DNA of 47,766 bases, taken from NCBI GenBank assembly GCA_017396845.1, contig JAFQKQ010000121.1:1-47766 (forward strand), in the 5' to 3' direction. A model generated the notes under the pieces. It did no database searches, was not told the DNA's origin, and saw only the letters and a list, made by a program, of their open reading frames with translations. Shown one piece after another: positions 25,152 to 33,085 of the stretch (its first letter is position 1; each line of letters begins with the position of its first letter). Position numbers and translations under genes: made by a program. This DNA is from Clostridia bacterium (lineage in GTDB: Bacteria; Bacillota; Clostridia; Christensenellales; Aristaeellaceae).

Positions 25152-26855
25152 ATGGCAAGAAAAGCCTCGGTGCAGGCGGAAGTAAAAAGCAGACGGAAAA
25201 AGGCGGATATGAATGCGCTTCGCATTATCCCGCTGGGGGGACTGGGCGAGATCGGCAAGAATATGACGGCCTTTGAGTTTGGAGACGATATCATTGTTGT
25301 GGATGTAGGCTCCATATTTCCCAGAGAAGATATGCCGGGCGTGGATCTTGTGATACCGGATACCGCCTATCTGCAGATGAACCGCAGCCGCGTGCGCGGA
25401 TATGTGATTACGCACGGACATGAGGATCATATCGGCGCCGCGCCGTATGTGTTCAGGGAGATTCCTGCGCCTGTGTATGCTACGCGCTTGACAGCCGCGC
25501 TGATTGAAAGCAAGCTCAAGGAGCATAAGCTTCTGGGAAGCGTGGATGTAAATGTAATTTCGCCCAGAGATACCGTACAGCTGGGCGCGTTTCAGGTGGA
25601 GTTTATAAAGGTCAGCCATTCAATCGCCGGTGCTTGCGCGCTTGCGATTCATACGCCTGTAGGCGTGATCGTGCATACGGGCGATTTTAAGGTAGACTTT
25701 ACGCCCATTGACGGACAGCTGATGGATCTGGGCAGATTTGCGCAGCTTGGAAACGAGGGCGTGCTTGCGCTGATGGCCGACTCGACCAACGTAGAGCGCC
25801 CGGGGTATACCATGAGCGAGCGTAAGGTGGGAGAGACGTTCAACAATCTGTTTGACCGTGCGCCGGGACGCATCATCATCGCCATGTTTGCCAGCAACGT
25901 TCACCGCATTCAGATGGTTGTAGATGCGGCGGTGAGCCGGAAAAGGCGTGTTTGCTTAATCGGACGCAGCATGGTAAACGTAGCAAGAATGAGCATGCAG
26001 CTGGGCGAACTGAAAGCGCCGGACGGCTATCTGATCAATGCGGATGAGCTTGACCGCTTTAAGGATGAAGAGCTGGTGATCATTACGACCGGAAGCCAGG
26101 GCGAACCGATGAGCGGACTGAGCCGCATGGCGTTTGCCGAGCACAGAAAGCTTGAAATACGCACCACCGACATGGTGATCGTATCGGCAACACCCATCCC
26201 CGGAAACGAGAAGAGCGTTTCCCGCGTGCTTAATCAGCTGGTGAGAACCGGCGCGGACGTGATTTACGAGGCGCTGGCGGAGGTGCATGTTTCCGGACAC
26301 GCAAGGCAGGAGGAGCTGAAGCTCGTTCACGCGCTCACCAAGCCGAAGTTCTTTATTCCCGTGCACGGAGAATACCGCCATCTGCATCACCACGCCAATC
26401 TTGCGATTTCAATGGGCATGCAAAGCGAAAACGTGCTGATTCCCGAAAATGGCATGGTGATCGAAATGACGGAAAACAGCATGCGCGCGACGGACGAAGT
26501 GCCCAGCGGCGCAGTTTTGATTGACGGACTTGGAATCGGCGACGTAGGCGAAGCGGTGCTTCGCGACCGCAAGCATCTGTCCGAAGACGGCTTGATCATC
26601 GTGGTCGTGGGTCTTGATCACGAGGACGGCTCTCTCGTCAGCGGGCCCGATATCGTAAGCCGCGGCTTTGTGTATGTGAAGGAAAATGAGGATATTATGG
26701 AAGGTGCGCGCGCGACGGTCCGGCGCGTACTGGACGCAAGGCTTGATACCGGCATATCCACAGGCGGGCTCAAGGACGCCATCCGCGAAGCGCTCTCGCG
26801 CTATATTTACGATACCATCAAGCGCAACCCCATGATTCTCACAATTATCGTATGA
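25152..26855 (+). CDS. rnj: Ribonuclease J
   Basis: A 567-residue metallo-beta-lactamase/beta-CASP nuclease with 5'-3' exonuclease and endonuclease activity in mRNA decay and rRNA processing. The basic N-terminus (RRKK) precedes LRIIPLGGLGEIGKN. Zinc ligands lie in THGHEDH (87-93), with VSHSI, HTGDFK and PVHGEYRH further on. The C-terminal domain VLDARLDTG is typical. GGGAGG lies 8 bases before the ATG. Downstream comes a YlbF-family gene, and YlbF proteins are known to work with RNA-decay factors in Bacillus. Confidence 0.96.
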   Translation: MARKASVQAEVKSRRKKADMNALRIIPLGGLGEIGKNMTAFEFGDDIIVVDVGSIFPREDMPGVDLVIPDTAYLQMNRSRVRGYVITHGHEDHIGAAPYVFREIPAPVYATRLTAALIESKLKEHKLLGSVDVNVISPRDTVQLGAFQVEFIKVSHSIAGACALAIHTPVGVIVHTGDFKVDFTPIDGQLMDLGRFAQLGNEGVLALMADSTNVERPGYTMSERKVGETFNNLFDRAPGRIIIAMFASNVHRIQMVVDAAVSRKRRVCLIGRSMVNVARMSMQLGELKAPDGYLINADELDRFKDEELVIITTGSQGEPMSGLSRMAFAEHRKLEIRTTDMVIVSATPIPGNEKSVSRVLNQLVRTGADVIYEALAEVHVSGHARQEELKLVHALTKPKFFIPVHGEYRHLHHHANLAISMGMQSENVLIPENGMVIEMTENSMRATDEVPSGAVLIDGLGIGDVGEAVLRDRKHLSEDGLIIVVVGLDHEDGSLVSGPDIVSRGFVYVKENEDIMEGARATVRRVLDARLDTGISTGGLKDAIREALSRYIYDTIKRNPMILTIIV

Positions 26856-26903
26856 TATTGAAACCGATGGGGTACGGCTTTCGTCAAAGGAAGGAGACAC
26901 TCA

Positions 26904-27257
26904 ATGAACATCTATGATCAGGCGCATCAGCTGGCGCGCGATCTGAAACAAACAGAGGAATACCGCGAATTTATAAGGCTCAAACAGCTTGCATACGAGG
27001 ATTCCACCAACAAAGCGCTTTTGGATGAATACAAGCGACTTCAGTTCAGAATGCAGGCAAAGGTTGCTTCCGGCGAAAGAATGTCGGATGACGATATGCA
27101 GAAAATTCAGCGAATCGCCGCGCTTTTGCAGCTCAACGAGGATGCGAGGGGCTATATGTTCGCAGAATTCCGTTTTCAGAAGCTGCTTGCTGATATCTAC
27201 AAAATCCTGGGCGACGTTGCAGGCATCGACATTGACGCTTTGACGCAGTCCAGTTAA
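26904..27257 (+). CDS. YlbF/YmcA family protein
   Basis: A small, all-helical 117-residue protein of the Com_YlbF family. Conserved marks are the start IYDQAHQLARDLKQTEEY, the QFRMQAKVASGE stretch and the end FQKLLADIYKILGD. In Bacillus, YlbF, YmcA and YaaT form a complex that steers RNase Y and affects sporulation, competence and biofilms. Here it is 48 bases after RNase J and 14 before mltG. AAGGAAGGAG precedes the ATG. The exact partner in this species is unknown. Confidence 0.88.
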   Translation: MNIYDQAHQLARDLKQTEEYREFIRLKQLAYEDSTNKALLDEYKRLQFRMQAKVASGERMSDDDMQKIQRIAALLQLNEDARGYMFAEFRFQKLLADIYKILGDVAGIDIDALTQSS

Positions 27258-27271
27258 TACCGGAGGAGAAA

Positions 27272-28549
27272 ATGGCAAAACGCAGGAAGAATATCAGAAA
27301 AGAGGCGGACAGGCTGTTTAAGCCGCGCCGGTACACCAGAGAAACCGTATACAAGGATCGTGAATACGGTGTGTTCTGGTATGCATGGCTTTGGCAGGCG
27401 CTGCGCCCGTTTTTGATATTCATGTGTGCGCTTTTGATTGTCATCGGCCTTGTGAGCAGCGCATGGGATATGGTGTATACCGGCTATATCGCTGCGCCCG
27501 ATGATTCGGATGCGTCGATTCAGTCCTTTACGATTGCATCCGGCGAATCCATTTCTACCATCGGTACGCATCTGGAAGAGCAGGGCTTTATCCGCTCGCC
27601 CTCCGTTTTTAAGTATTACATTCAGTTCTACGGGCTCACCAACGATATTCAGTCCGGTGTGTACTCGATTTCAAAGGACATGAATGTGTTTGACGTGGTG
27701 GAAGCCATTTCATCCGGCAACGCTGTAAACGAGAGAACGATCAGAATTATCCCGGGCTGGACGTGCGAGGATATCGCGGATTATCTCGTTTCAGCCGGCG
27801 CGATTGGCACTCGCGATGATTTTCTCAATGCCTGCCGCGATTATGAGAAGTATCTCGGAAGCTCGCTGGCGCTGATCAACGCAAACGAAGAAGCTGAGCT
27901 TCAGAAGCGCACATATCCGCTGGAGGGCTATCTTGCGCCGGATACCTACCGCGTATATTTGTCCGCCGATTCCGATTCCATCATCAAAACGCTGCTTACC
28001 CAGAACGATAAGGTATACACTTCTCTTTTCCCGGATGAAACCGCGTATGATGAGTACGGAAATATCGTTGAAAGCGATCCGGACGAGGTTTCGGGCGGTT
28101 ACAGCCTTACCAACAGCGAAGTATACACGCTTGCGTCGATTATCGAGAAGGAAGCCTCGTCTGCCGAGGATATGGCCCGCGTGAGCGCCGTATTCCACAA
28201 TCGTCTCAAGGCGGGTATGCGCCTGGAGAGCGATCCCACGGCTACGTATCTTACGGATACCGTGCGTCTGGCGCTGACCGATGCGGATACATCCGTTAAC
28301 ACGGCCTACAATACCTACCGCATTTCCGGTCTTCCGGTCGGACCGATCTGTAATCCCTCCAAGAATGCGTTGAACGCCGCTATGAATCCGGATGAAACGT
28401 ATCTCAATGAAAACTATCTTTTCTTCTGTGCCGCAGAGCCCGGAACGGGTAAGCTCGTGTTTGCAAAGACGAATGAGGAGCATGAGAAGAACGTTGCCAA
28501 GTACAGACCGCTTTGGATTGAGTATGATATCAAAAACAGCGCGAAATAA
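27272..28549 (+). CDS. mltG: Endolytic murein transglycosylase MltG
   Basis: Cuts nascent glycan strands and so sets their length. The 425-residue protein has a basic cytoplasmic tail (about 1-42), one membrane segment (45-65), a LysM-like region (85-150) and the YceG catalytic domain. The catalytic Glu is E292 in LASIIEKEA; PLEGYLAPDTY (216-226) and SGLPVGPICNPS are signature blocks. GGAGG precedes the ATG. In many Firmicutes mltG lies near RNA-decay or ruvX genes; here it follows ylbF, and a strong terminator follows. Confidence 0.95.
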   Translation: MAKRRKNIRKEADRLFKPRRYTRETVYKDREYGVFWYAWLWQALRPFLIFMCALLIVIGLVSSAWDMVYTGYIAAPDDSDASIQSFTIASGESISTIGTHLEEQGFIRSPSVFKYYIQFYGLTNDIQSGVYSISKDMNVFDVVEAISSGNAVNERTIRIIPGWTCEDIADYLVSAGAIGTRDDFLNACRDYEKYLGSSLALINANEEAELQKRTYPLEGYLAPDTYRVYLSADSDSIIKTLLTQNDKVYTSLFPDETAYDEYGNIVESDPDEVSGGYSLTNSEVYTLASIIEKEASSAEDMARVSAVFHNRLKAGMRLESDPTATYLTDTVRLALTDADTSVNTAYNTYRISGLPVGPICNPSKNALNAAMNPDETYLNENYLFFCAAEPGTGKLVFAKTNEEHEKNVAKYRPLWIEYDIKNSAK

Positions 28550-28571
28550 GTCATAGGCAGATGCGCACATC

Positions 28572-28613
28572 AAAGGGTGCTTCGGAACGATTCGTTTCCG
28601 AAGCGCCCTTTTT
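28572..28613 (+). terminator. Rho-independent terminator after mltG
   Basis: GGGTGCTTCGGAA pairs with TTCCGAAGCGCCC (13 bp, one T-G), followed by five T. Confidence 0.92.
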
Positions 28614-28692
28614 CCGTTGATTCTCCGCTTTTCGGGACAGGCAGAATGCGCGCAGGCGGCGCATAATATCGGAGAGAAGAGGGGGAATATGC

Positions 28693-29397
28693 ATGTGGAT
28701 ATTGGATGCGGTTTTATGGCTGATGGACAGCGCGTATTTTTTGCTCGGGCATCTGGGCGCAAGATCCTCGTTTCCAAAGCCGCTGCCGCCGGATGAAGAA
28801 AAGCGACAGATTGAACTGGCGGCTAAGGGTGATCCGGAAGCAAAGCGGATATTGGTGGAACACAATCTGAGGCTGGCTGCGCATATCGCCAAAAAATACG
28901 CGGGCAGCGGAATCGAAAACGACGATCTTGTATCCATCGGAACCATCGGGCTGATCAAGGCCGTGACCACATTCCGCCCGGAGGCGGGCAGGCTTACTAC
29001 CTACGCGTCAAGGTGTATTGAAAATGAAATCCTGATGCAGCTTCGCGCGGGTAAAAAGCGCAAAGGGGATATATCGCTTTCCGATCCCATAGGCTCCGAT
29101 AAGGAGGGCAACAGCATCATGGTGAGCGATCTGCTCGGAACGGATGAAAATGCGCTGAGCGACGAGGCGGAGATTAAAATCGAATCCGACCGCGCCAAGA
29201 AGCTGATACCGCTTTTGCTTACAAGCCGCGAACAGAAGATCATCGCCCTTCGCTACGGCTTAATCGATTCGGCGCCCCGTCCTCAGCACGAAGTGGCAAA
29301 GGCGCTTAATATTTCAAGAAGCTATGTATCCCGCATTGAGAAGAAAGCGCTTAATAAGCTTCGCAAAGCGCTATCAAATGGCGGGGATGGATTGTAA
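28693..29397 (+). CDS. sigK: Sporulation sigma factor SigK
   Basis: A 234-residue sigma-70 family protein, intact and not split by a skin element. A hydrophobic pro-sequence-like N-terminus (residues 1-25) is followed by FPKPLPPDEE, region 2 (LVEHNLRLAAHIAKKY, DDLVSIGTIGLIKAV, TYASRCIENEILM), and region 4 (RPQHEVAKALNISRSYVSRIEKKAL). The IENEILMQLR and SLSDPIGSDKEGN blocks match SigK better than SigE. It controls late mother-cell genes. Precursor cleavage by SpoIVFB is expected from the family. It implies that the host forms spores or descends from spore formers. Confidence 0.9.
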   Translation: MWILDAVLWLMDSAYFLLGHLGARSSFPKPLPPDEEKRQIELAAKGDPEAKRILVEHNLRLAAHIAKKYAGSGIENDDLVSIGTIGLIKAVTTFRPEAGRLTTYASRCIENEILMQLRAGKKRKGDISLSDPIGSDKEGNSIMVSDLLGTDENALSDEAEIKIESDRAKKLIPLLLTSREQKIIALRYGLIDSAPRPQHEVAKALNISRSYVSRIEKKALNKLRKALSNGGDGL

Positions 29398-29414
29398 GAA
29401 AGTGAAAATTGTGG

Positions 29415-29420
29415 TATAAT
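29415..29420 (+). promoter_or_regulatory. Extended -10 promoter of the epimerase gene
   Basis: TGG-TATAAT is an extended -10 element 38 bases before the ATG. No convincing -35 is seen. Confidence 0.45.
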
Positions 29421-29457
29421 GGCTTCACGCTGATATTTTTCACGGAGGGAATACATT

Positions 29458-30552
29458 ATGAAAATAACGGATATACGCCTTGCGCGATTTACGGCGCCTC
29501 TGCGCGTGCCGTTTAAGACGGCGCTTCGCACGGTGGAAAATGTTTCCGACATTATCGTTGAAGTGCATACGGACGACGGACGCGTGGGCTACGGCGAAGC
29601 GCCGCCCACGGGCGTAATTACGGGCGACACCACCGGCGGTATCATCGGCGCTTTAAAGGATCATATCATTCCCACGATGCTCGGAAAGGACGTCGAGTAT
29701 CTGGAAGAGCTTTTCACGCTTCTGGACGGAAGCTGCGTTCATAATACCAGCGCAAAAGCTGCGATGGATATGGCGCTTTACGACCTGTACGGTCAGAAAT
29801 ATCAGATTCCGGTATATAAAATGCTGGGCGGCGCAAGAAAGCAGATTGAAACGGACATTACCATCTCCGTAAACCCGCCCGAGGAGATGGCGGAGGACAC
29901 GCTGAACGCGATTTCTCGCGGATATGACTGCCTGAAAATCAAGGTGGGCAAGGATGCGGAAACGGATATCGAAAGATTGAAGGCGGTTCGCCGTGCGGCG
30001 GGCAAGAACGCCAAAATCCGTATCGACGCCAATCAGGGCTGGTCGCCCAGAGAAGCCGTGAGAACGCTTGAAAAAATGCAGGCGGCGGGGCTTGATATCG
30101 AGCTCGTCGAGCAGCCCGTAAAGGCGCATGATATCGAAGGGCTTCGATTTGTAACCCAGTATTCGCCCGTGCCGGTAATGGCGGACGAAAGCGTGTTTTC
30201 GCCCAGAGACGCGCTTGAAATCCTGCGCACGAACGCGGCGGATCTGATCAATATCAAGCTCATGAAGTGCGGCGGTCTGCATAACGCGCTGAAAATCGTG
30301 TCCGCCTGCGAAATCTACGGCGTTGAGTGCATGATCGGCTGCATGCTGGAGGCCAAGGTGAGCGTAAACGCCGCCGTTCACCTCGCCTGCGCCAAGCGCC
30401 AGATCACCCGCGTAGATCTGGACGGTCCTGTCCTCTTGCGGGAAGATCCCATTCTGGGCGGCGCGGTATTCAAGGAAAAGGATATCACCGTTTCAGATGC
30501 GCCGGGTCTTGGTATTGAAGGCTTCGAAGCGGGAAGACTTACGTATCTGTAA
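29458..30552 (+). CDS. Dipeptide epimerase (L-Ala-D/L-Glu epimerase type)
   Basis: A 364-residue enolase-superfamily enzyme that epimerises dipeptides, chiefly L-Ala-D-Glu from cell-wall peptide recycling. Catalytic lysines are K160 and K162 (KIKVGKD) and K267 (INIKLMK). Metal ligands are D190 (RIDANQGW), E218 (ELVEQPV) and D243 (MADESVF). The FKTALRTVENVSD start fits the dipeptide epimerase group rather than muconate cycloisomerase. GGAGGG lies 7 bases before the ATG. Its TAA overlaps an upstream in-frame ATG of the RpiB-like gene. Confidence 0.9.
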   Translation: MKITDIRLARFTAPLRVPFKTALRTVENVSDIIVEVHTDDGRVGYGEAPPTGVITGDTTGGIIGALKDHIIPTMLGKDVEYLEELFTLLDGSCVHNTSAKAAMDMALYDLYGQKYQIPVYKMLGGARKQIETDITISVNPPEEMAEDTLNAISRGYDCLKIKVGKDAETDIERLKAVRRAAGKNAKIRIDANQGWSPREAVRTLEKMQAAGLDIELVEQPVKAHDIEGLRFVTQYSPVPVMADESVFSPRDALEILRTNAADLINIKLMKCGGLHNALKIVSACEIYGVECMIGCMLEAKVSVNAAVHLACAKRQITRVDLDGPVLLREDPILGGAVFKEKDITVSDAPGLGIEGFEAGRLTYL

Positions 30553-30584
30553 TGCGGAAAAAGAATATACGGGAGGAATCGGAA

Positions 30585-31160
30585 ATGAAGAGCGTAAAAA
30601 ACAAGCAGCTGGTTGTGGGCGCGGATTTTGCGGGCTTTCCGCTGAAGGAAGCGGTAGTAAAGCATCTTAAGGACAAGGGATGGGAGATTACGGATCTCGG
30701 CGTAACCGCACCGGATCAGGATCAGGAAAACACCGATCTTATGTTCCACAGAGTCGGCCTTCGCGTAGGCGCGGCGATTTCCGAGGGTGAGTTTGACAGA
30801 GCGCTTCTGTTCTGCGGAACGGGCATGGGCATTCATATTGCGGCCAGCAAGTGCCCGCATGTGCATGCAGGCGTTGTGGAATCCGTACAGGCTGCGCTCC
30901 GCGCGATTACCGGAAACGGCGTAAACGTGCTGGCAATGGGCGCTTTCTATGTAGCGCCGCAGATGGGCTGCGACATCGCGGACGCATACCTGAACGCGGA
31001 TCTCGGCACGGGCTATGAGTGGTGGCACAATTTCTATGAATTCCATAAGCTTGCCATCGACGAACTGGAAGCCTTCGACTATGAAAAATACAAGGCAAAC
31101 GGCTTTAAGGTAGAGCATCTGGGCGATTTTGATTTGAAGCTTGAAACCAAGCCCGAATAA
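30585..31160 (+). CDS. RpiB/LacA/LacB family sugar-phosphate isomerase
   Basis: A 191-residue protein, longer than ribose-5-phosphate isomerase B (about 145-150) by a C-terminal extension rich in aromatic residues (GYEWWHNFYEFHKLA). The family cores VVGADFAGFPLKEAVVKHL and FCGTGMGIHIAASKCPHVHAGV are present, including the active-site cysteine. Such longer members act on sugars other than ribose phosphate, e.g. tetrose or hexose phosphates, so I do not name it rpiB. The ATG at 30585 follows GGGAGG; a frame from 30552 lacks a site. It lies 32 bases after the dipeptide epimerase. Confidence 0.85.
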   Translation: MKSVKNKQLVVGADFAGFPLKEAVVKHLKDKGWEITDLGVTAPDQDQENTDLMFHRVGLRVGAAISEGEFDRALLFCGTGMGIHIAASKCPHVHAGVVESVQAALRAITGNGVNVLAMGAFYVAPQMGCDIADAYLNADLGTGYEWWHNFYEFHKLAIDELEAFDYEKYKANGFKVEHLGDFDLKLETKPE

Positions 31161-31184
31161 AGAACACGGTTTATACTTCTTAAG

Positions 31185-31229
31185 CCGCGTCCGTCTGTCC
31201 CGAGGGGATGGATGGGCGCGGTTTTAATT
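31185..31229 (+). terminator. Rho-independent terminator after the RpiB-like gene
   Basis: A long stem of about 17 pairs with several G-U begins CCGCGTCC and ends GGGCGCGG, with tail TTTTAATTT. Confidence 0.85.
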
Positions 31230-31276
31230 TAAGGATTCCTAAGAATTTTTATGGGTGGATTTTAAGCTTTTTCGCG

Positions 31277-31282
31277 TATAAT
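31277..31282 (+). promoter_or_regulatory. -10 element of the HtrA gene
   Basis: TATAAT lies 74 bases before the ATG. The -35 position holds no clear consensus, so an activator or an alternative sigma factor is possible. Confidence 0.4.
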
Positions 31283-31355
31283 TCGTATTGTTGAAAAACA
31301 AGGATCCCGATCGGGATTCGAAAAAAACGAAACATACGGTATCAAGGAGGAAATT

Positions 31356-32600
31356 ATGAAAAACAAGAACGGAAGAAGATTATCCCTTGCGCTGATTGCG
31401 CTGGTGCTGGCGATTGCAGTTGCGCTGCCGCTGACGAGCGCGGAAAACACCGGGCAAATTGATGCGAAGAGCATCGTAAACACGACCACGGACGCGTCTC
31501 TTATTGAAACGCCGTTTACGAGCGTGATCGGAGAAGTGCAAAAAAGCGTTGTGGGCGTAAACAATTATCAGAACTACACATATTCCGCAGGGCATTCGTT
31601 CTCGCCGCGCAGGGAGAGAAAGACGACGGAGCAGCTTGCGGCAACCGGTTCGGGCGTTGCGATTTACGATGAATACGTAATTACAAATTACCACGTGGTT
31701 GAGAATGCATCCCGCTTAAGTGTATCGGTAATCGGAAGCGATGAGGAAATCGAGGCAAAGGTTGCCGGCTACGACGAAGTGATCGATATCGCGATTCTCT
31801 ATGTGCCGTCCCTGGATATTCCCTACGTTCCGCTGGGCGACAGCAATCAGCTTCAGGTGGGCGAATGGGCGATTGCCATCGGAAATCCGCTGGCGGAAGA
31901 ACTCAGGGGAACCGTAACGGTGGGCATTATTTCGGCGCTTGACCGGGAGATTGAAAGCACGACCACAACCGATAAATACGGCCTCAAAACCAATGTAACC
32001 AACCGCATGATTCAGACGGACGCTGCGATCAATTCCGGAAATTCCGGCGGCGGACTTTTCAATGTGCTGGGTCAGCTGATGGGCATTCCCACCATGAAAT
32101 ACTCCGGCAACCGCTACTCCGGCGCGACGGTCGAGGGCATCGGCCTTGCGGTACCGATCAACAGCGCTAAGCCTCTGATTGAAGAGGTGCTTACAAAGGG
32201 ACTTACAGGGGATAACGAAAGCGCTGTCGTAAAGGGCGATGGTCAGGATTCGTCCGTCAACGATACTCCGCGCCTTGGCGTAACCGTTACCACCGTAAAC
32301 CGCACGAACAATGAAGCGGTGTATGCGGGACTTCTTCCAAACGGCGTAATGATTCTTGAAGTGGAAGAGGGAAGCCCTGCCGAAAAGGCCGGTATTCAGG
32401 TAAACGACGTGATTGTGGAAGCGGACGGAATCATTATTGCCAATCAGACGGAGCTTTCCGCAATGATTGGAGACAAAAATATGGGCGATGAAATGCAGAT
32501 CAAGCTCTACAGAGCCAAAGGCCTTGCGGAGGCAAATACGCTTGACGATATCAAGGGCGGAGAGTATATTGATGTAGCGGCGGTATTTGAACCCTTCTGA
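31356..32600 (+). CDS. HtrA/DegP-like serine protease with PDZ domain
   Basis: An extracytoplasmic quality-control protease of 414 residues. An N-terminal signal or anchor (residues 8-30) precedes a trypsin-like domain with the triad H113 (NYHVVE), D144 (DIAIL) and S230 (GNSGGG). One PDZ domain (about 285-400) holds GVMILEVEEGSPAEKAGIQVNDVI. AAGGAGG lies 7 bases before the ATG. The only odd point is that the N-terminus lacks the long cytoplasmic tail of Bacillus HtrA, so it may be released rather than anchored. Confidence 0.93.
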   Translation: MKNKNGRRLSLALIALVLAIAVALPLTSAENTGQIDAKSIVNTTTDASLIETPFTSVIGEVQKSVVGVNNYQNYTYSAGHSFSPRRERKTTEQLAATGSGVAIYDEYVITNYHVVENASRLSVSVIGSDEEIEAKVAGYDEVIDIAILYVPSLDIPYVPLGDSNQLQVGEWAIAIGNPLAEELRGTVTVGIISALDREIESTTTTDKYGLKTNVTNRMIQTDAAINSGNSGGGLFNVLGQLMGIPTMKYSGNRYSGATVEGIGLAVPINSAKPLIEEVLTKGLTGDNESAVVKGDGQDSSVNDTPRLGVTVTTVNRTNNEAVYAGLLPNGVMILEVEEGSPAEKAGIQVNDVIVEADGIIIANQTELSAMIGDKNMGDEMQIKLYRAKGLAEANTLDDIKGGEYIDVAAVFEPF

Positions 32601-32612
32601 CCTTGTGATATA

Positions 32613-32671
32613 GATTTGGCGCTGCCTCAGACCGTATATGGAATGAGGCAGCGCCAAATCCGGGAATTTTT
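32613..32671 (+). terminator. Perfect 17-bp inverted repeat after HtrA, terminator
   Basis: Arms 32613-32629 and 32644-32660 are perfect complements (GATTTGGCGCTGCCTCA type), loop 14 bases, followed by CGGGAA and five T. Confidence 0.8.
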
Positions 32672-32679
32672 GCTGTCTG

Positions 32680-32936
32680 CCGTTTCGGTATGGCTCGAAG
32701 ACACGGCTGCGGCGTACGGACTTGCGGCGAATATGAGTATGACGATTGGGGTTGCATATCTGCCGAAAGCGACGGTTCCGGCGGCGATTGGCGGCATACC
32801 GACGGCGCTTGAACTACCCTTGGGAAATATTGTTTTGGCGGTTGGCGTACTTTCGATATTGTTAACGGCGTCTTTGGGTGCAATCGGTATGGCTATGCGC
32901 CATAAAAAGCGGTTGTCTCATGAAACGAAGTAAAAG
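32680..32936 (+). pseudogene. Remnant of a cation:proton antiporter (C-terminal end)
   Basis: An open frame gives about 80 residues that read like the last two membrane segments of an NhaP/CPA-type antiporter: GVAYLPKATVPAAIGGIP is the recognisable block (family: YIPKATVQAAIG), then a hydrophobic helix LGNIVLAVGVLSILLTA and a basic tail. No upstream part is present; the HtrA terminator abuts it. It has no plausible own start, so it is likely a deletion remnant. Confidence 0.55.
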
Positions 32937-33016
32937 AACGTGTATCCCTAAACGGCTGTTTGCAGGTATTGTTTCATGGCGAAAGAAAAACGCTGAATGA
33001 AGCTTATGTATAAACT

Positions 33017-33048
33017 AAGGCTGTGCGCCCGATTGGGTGCACAGCCTT
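33017..33048 (-). terminator. Terminator after the MFS transporter gene
   Basis: AAGGCTGTGC/GCACAGCCTT with an inner GCCC/GGGT makes a 14-bp stem; on the minus strand the tail TTAGTTTATA follows. The gap between the antiporter remnant and the MFS stop holds nothing else that I see. Confidence 0.6.
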
Positions 33049-33085
33049 GAATAATACCGAGAAAACGGCAGGATGTTCGATGATT

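Noticed and set aside
28693-29397. Possible skin-type interruption of sigK
   Set aside because: The frame is continuous from regions 2 to 4; no recombinase is present.
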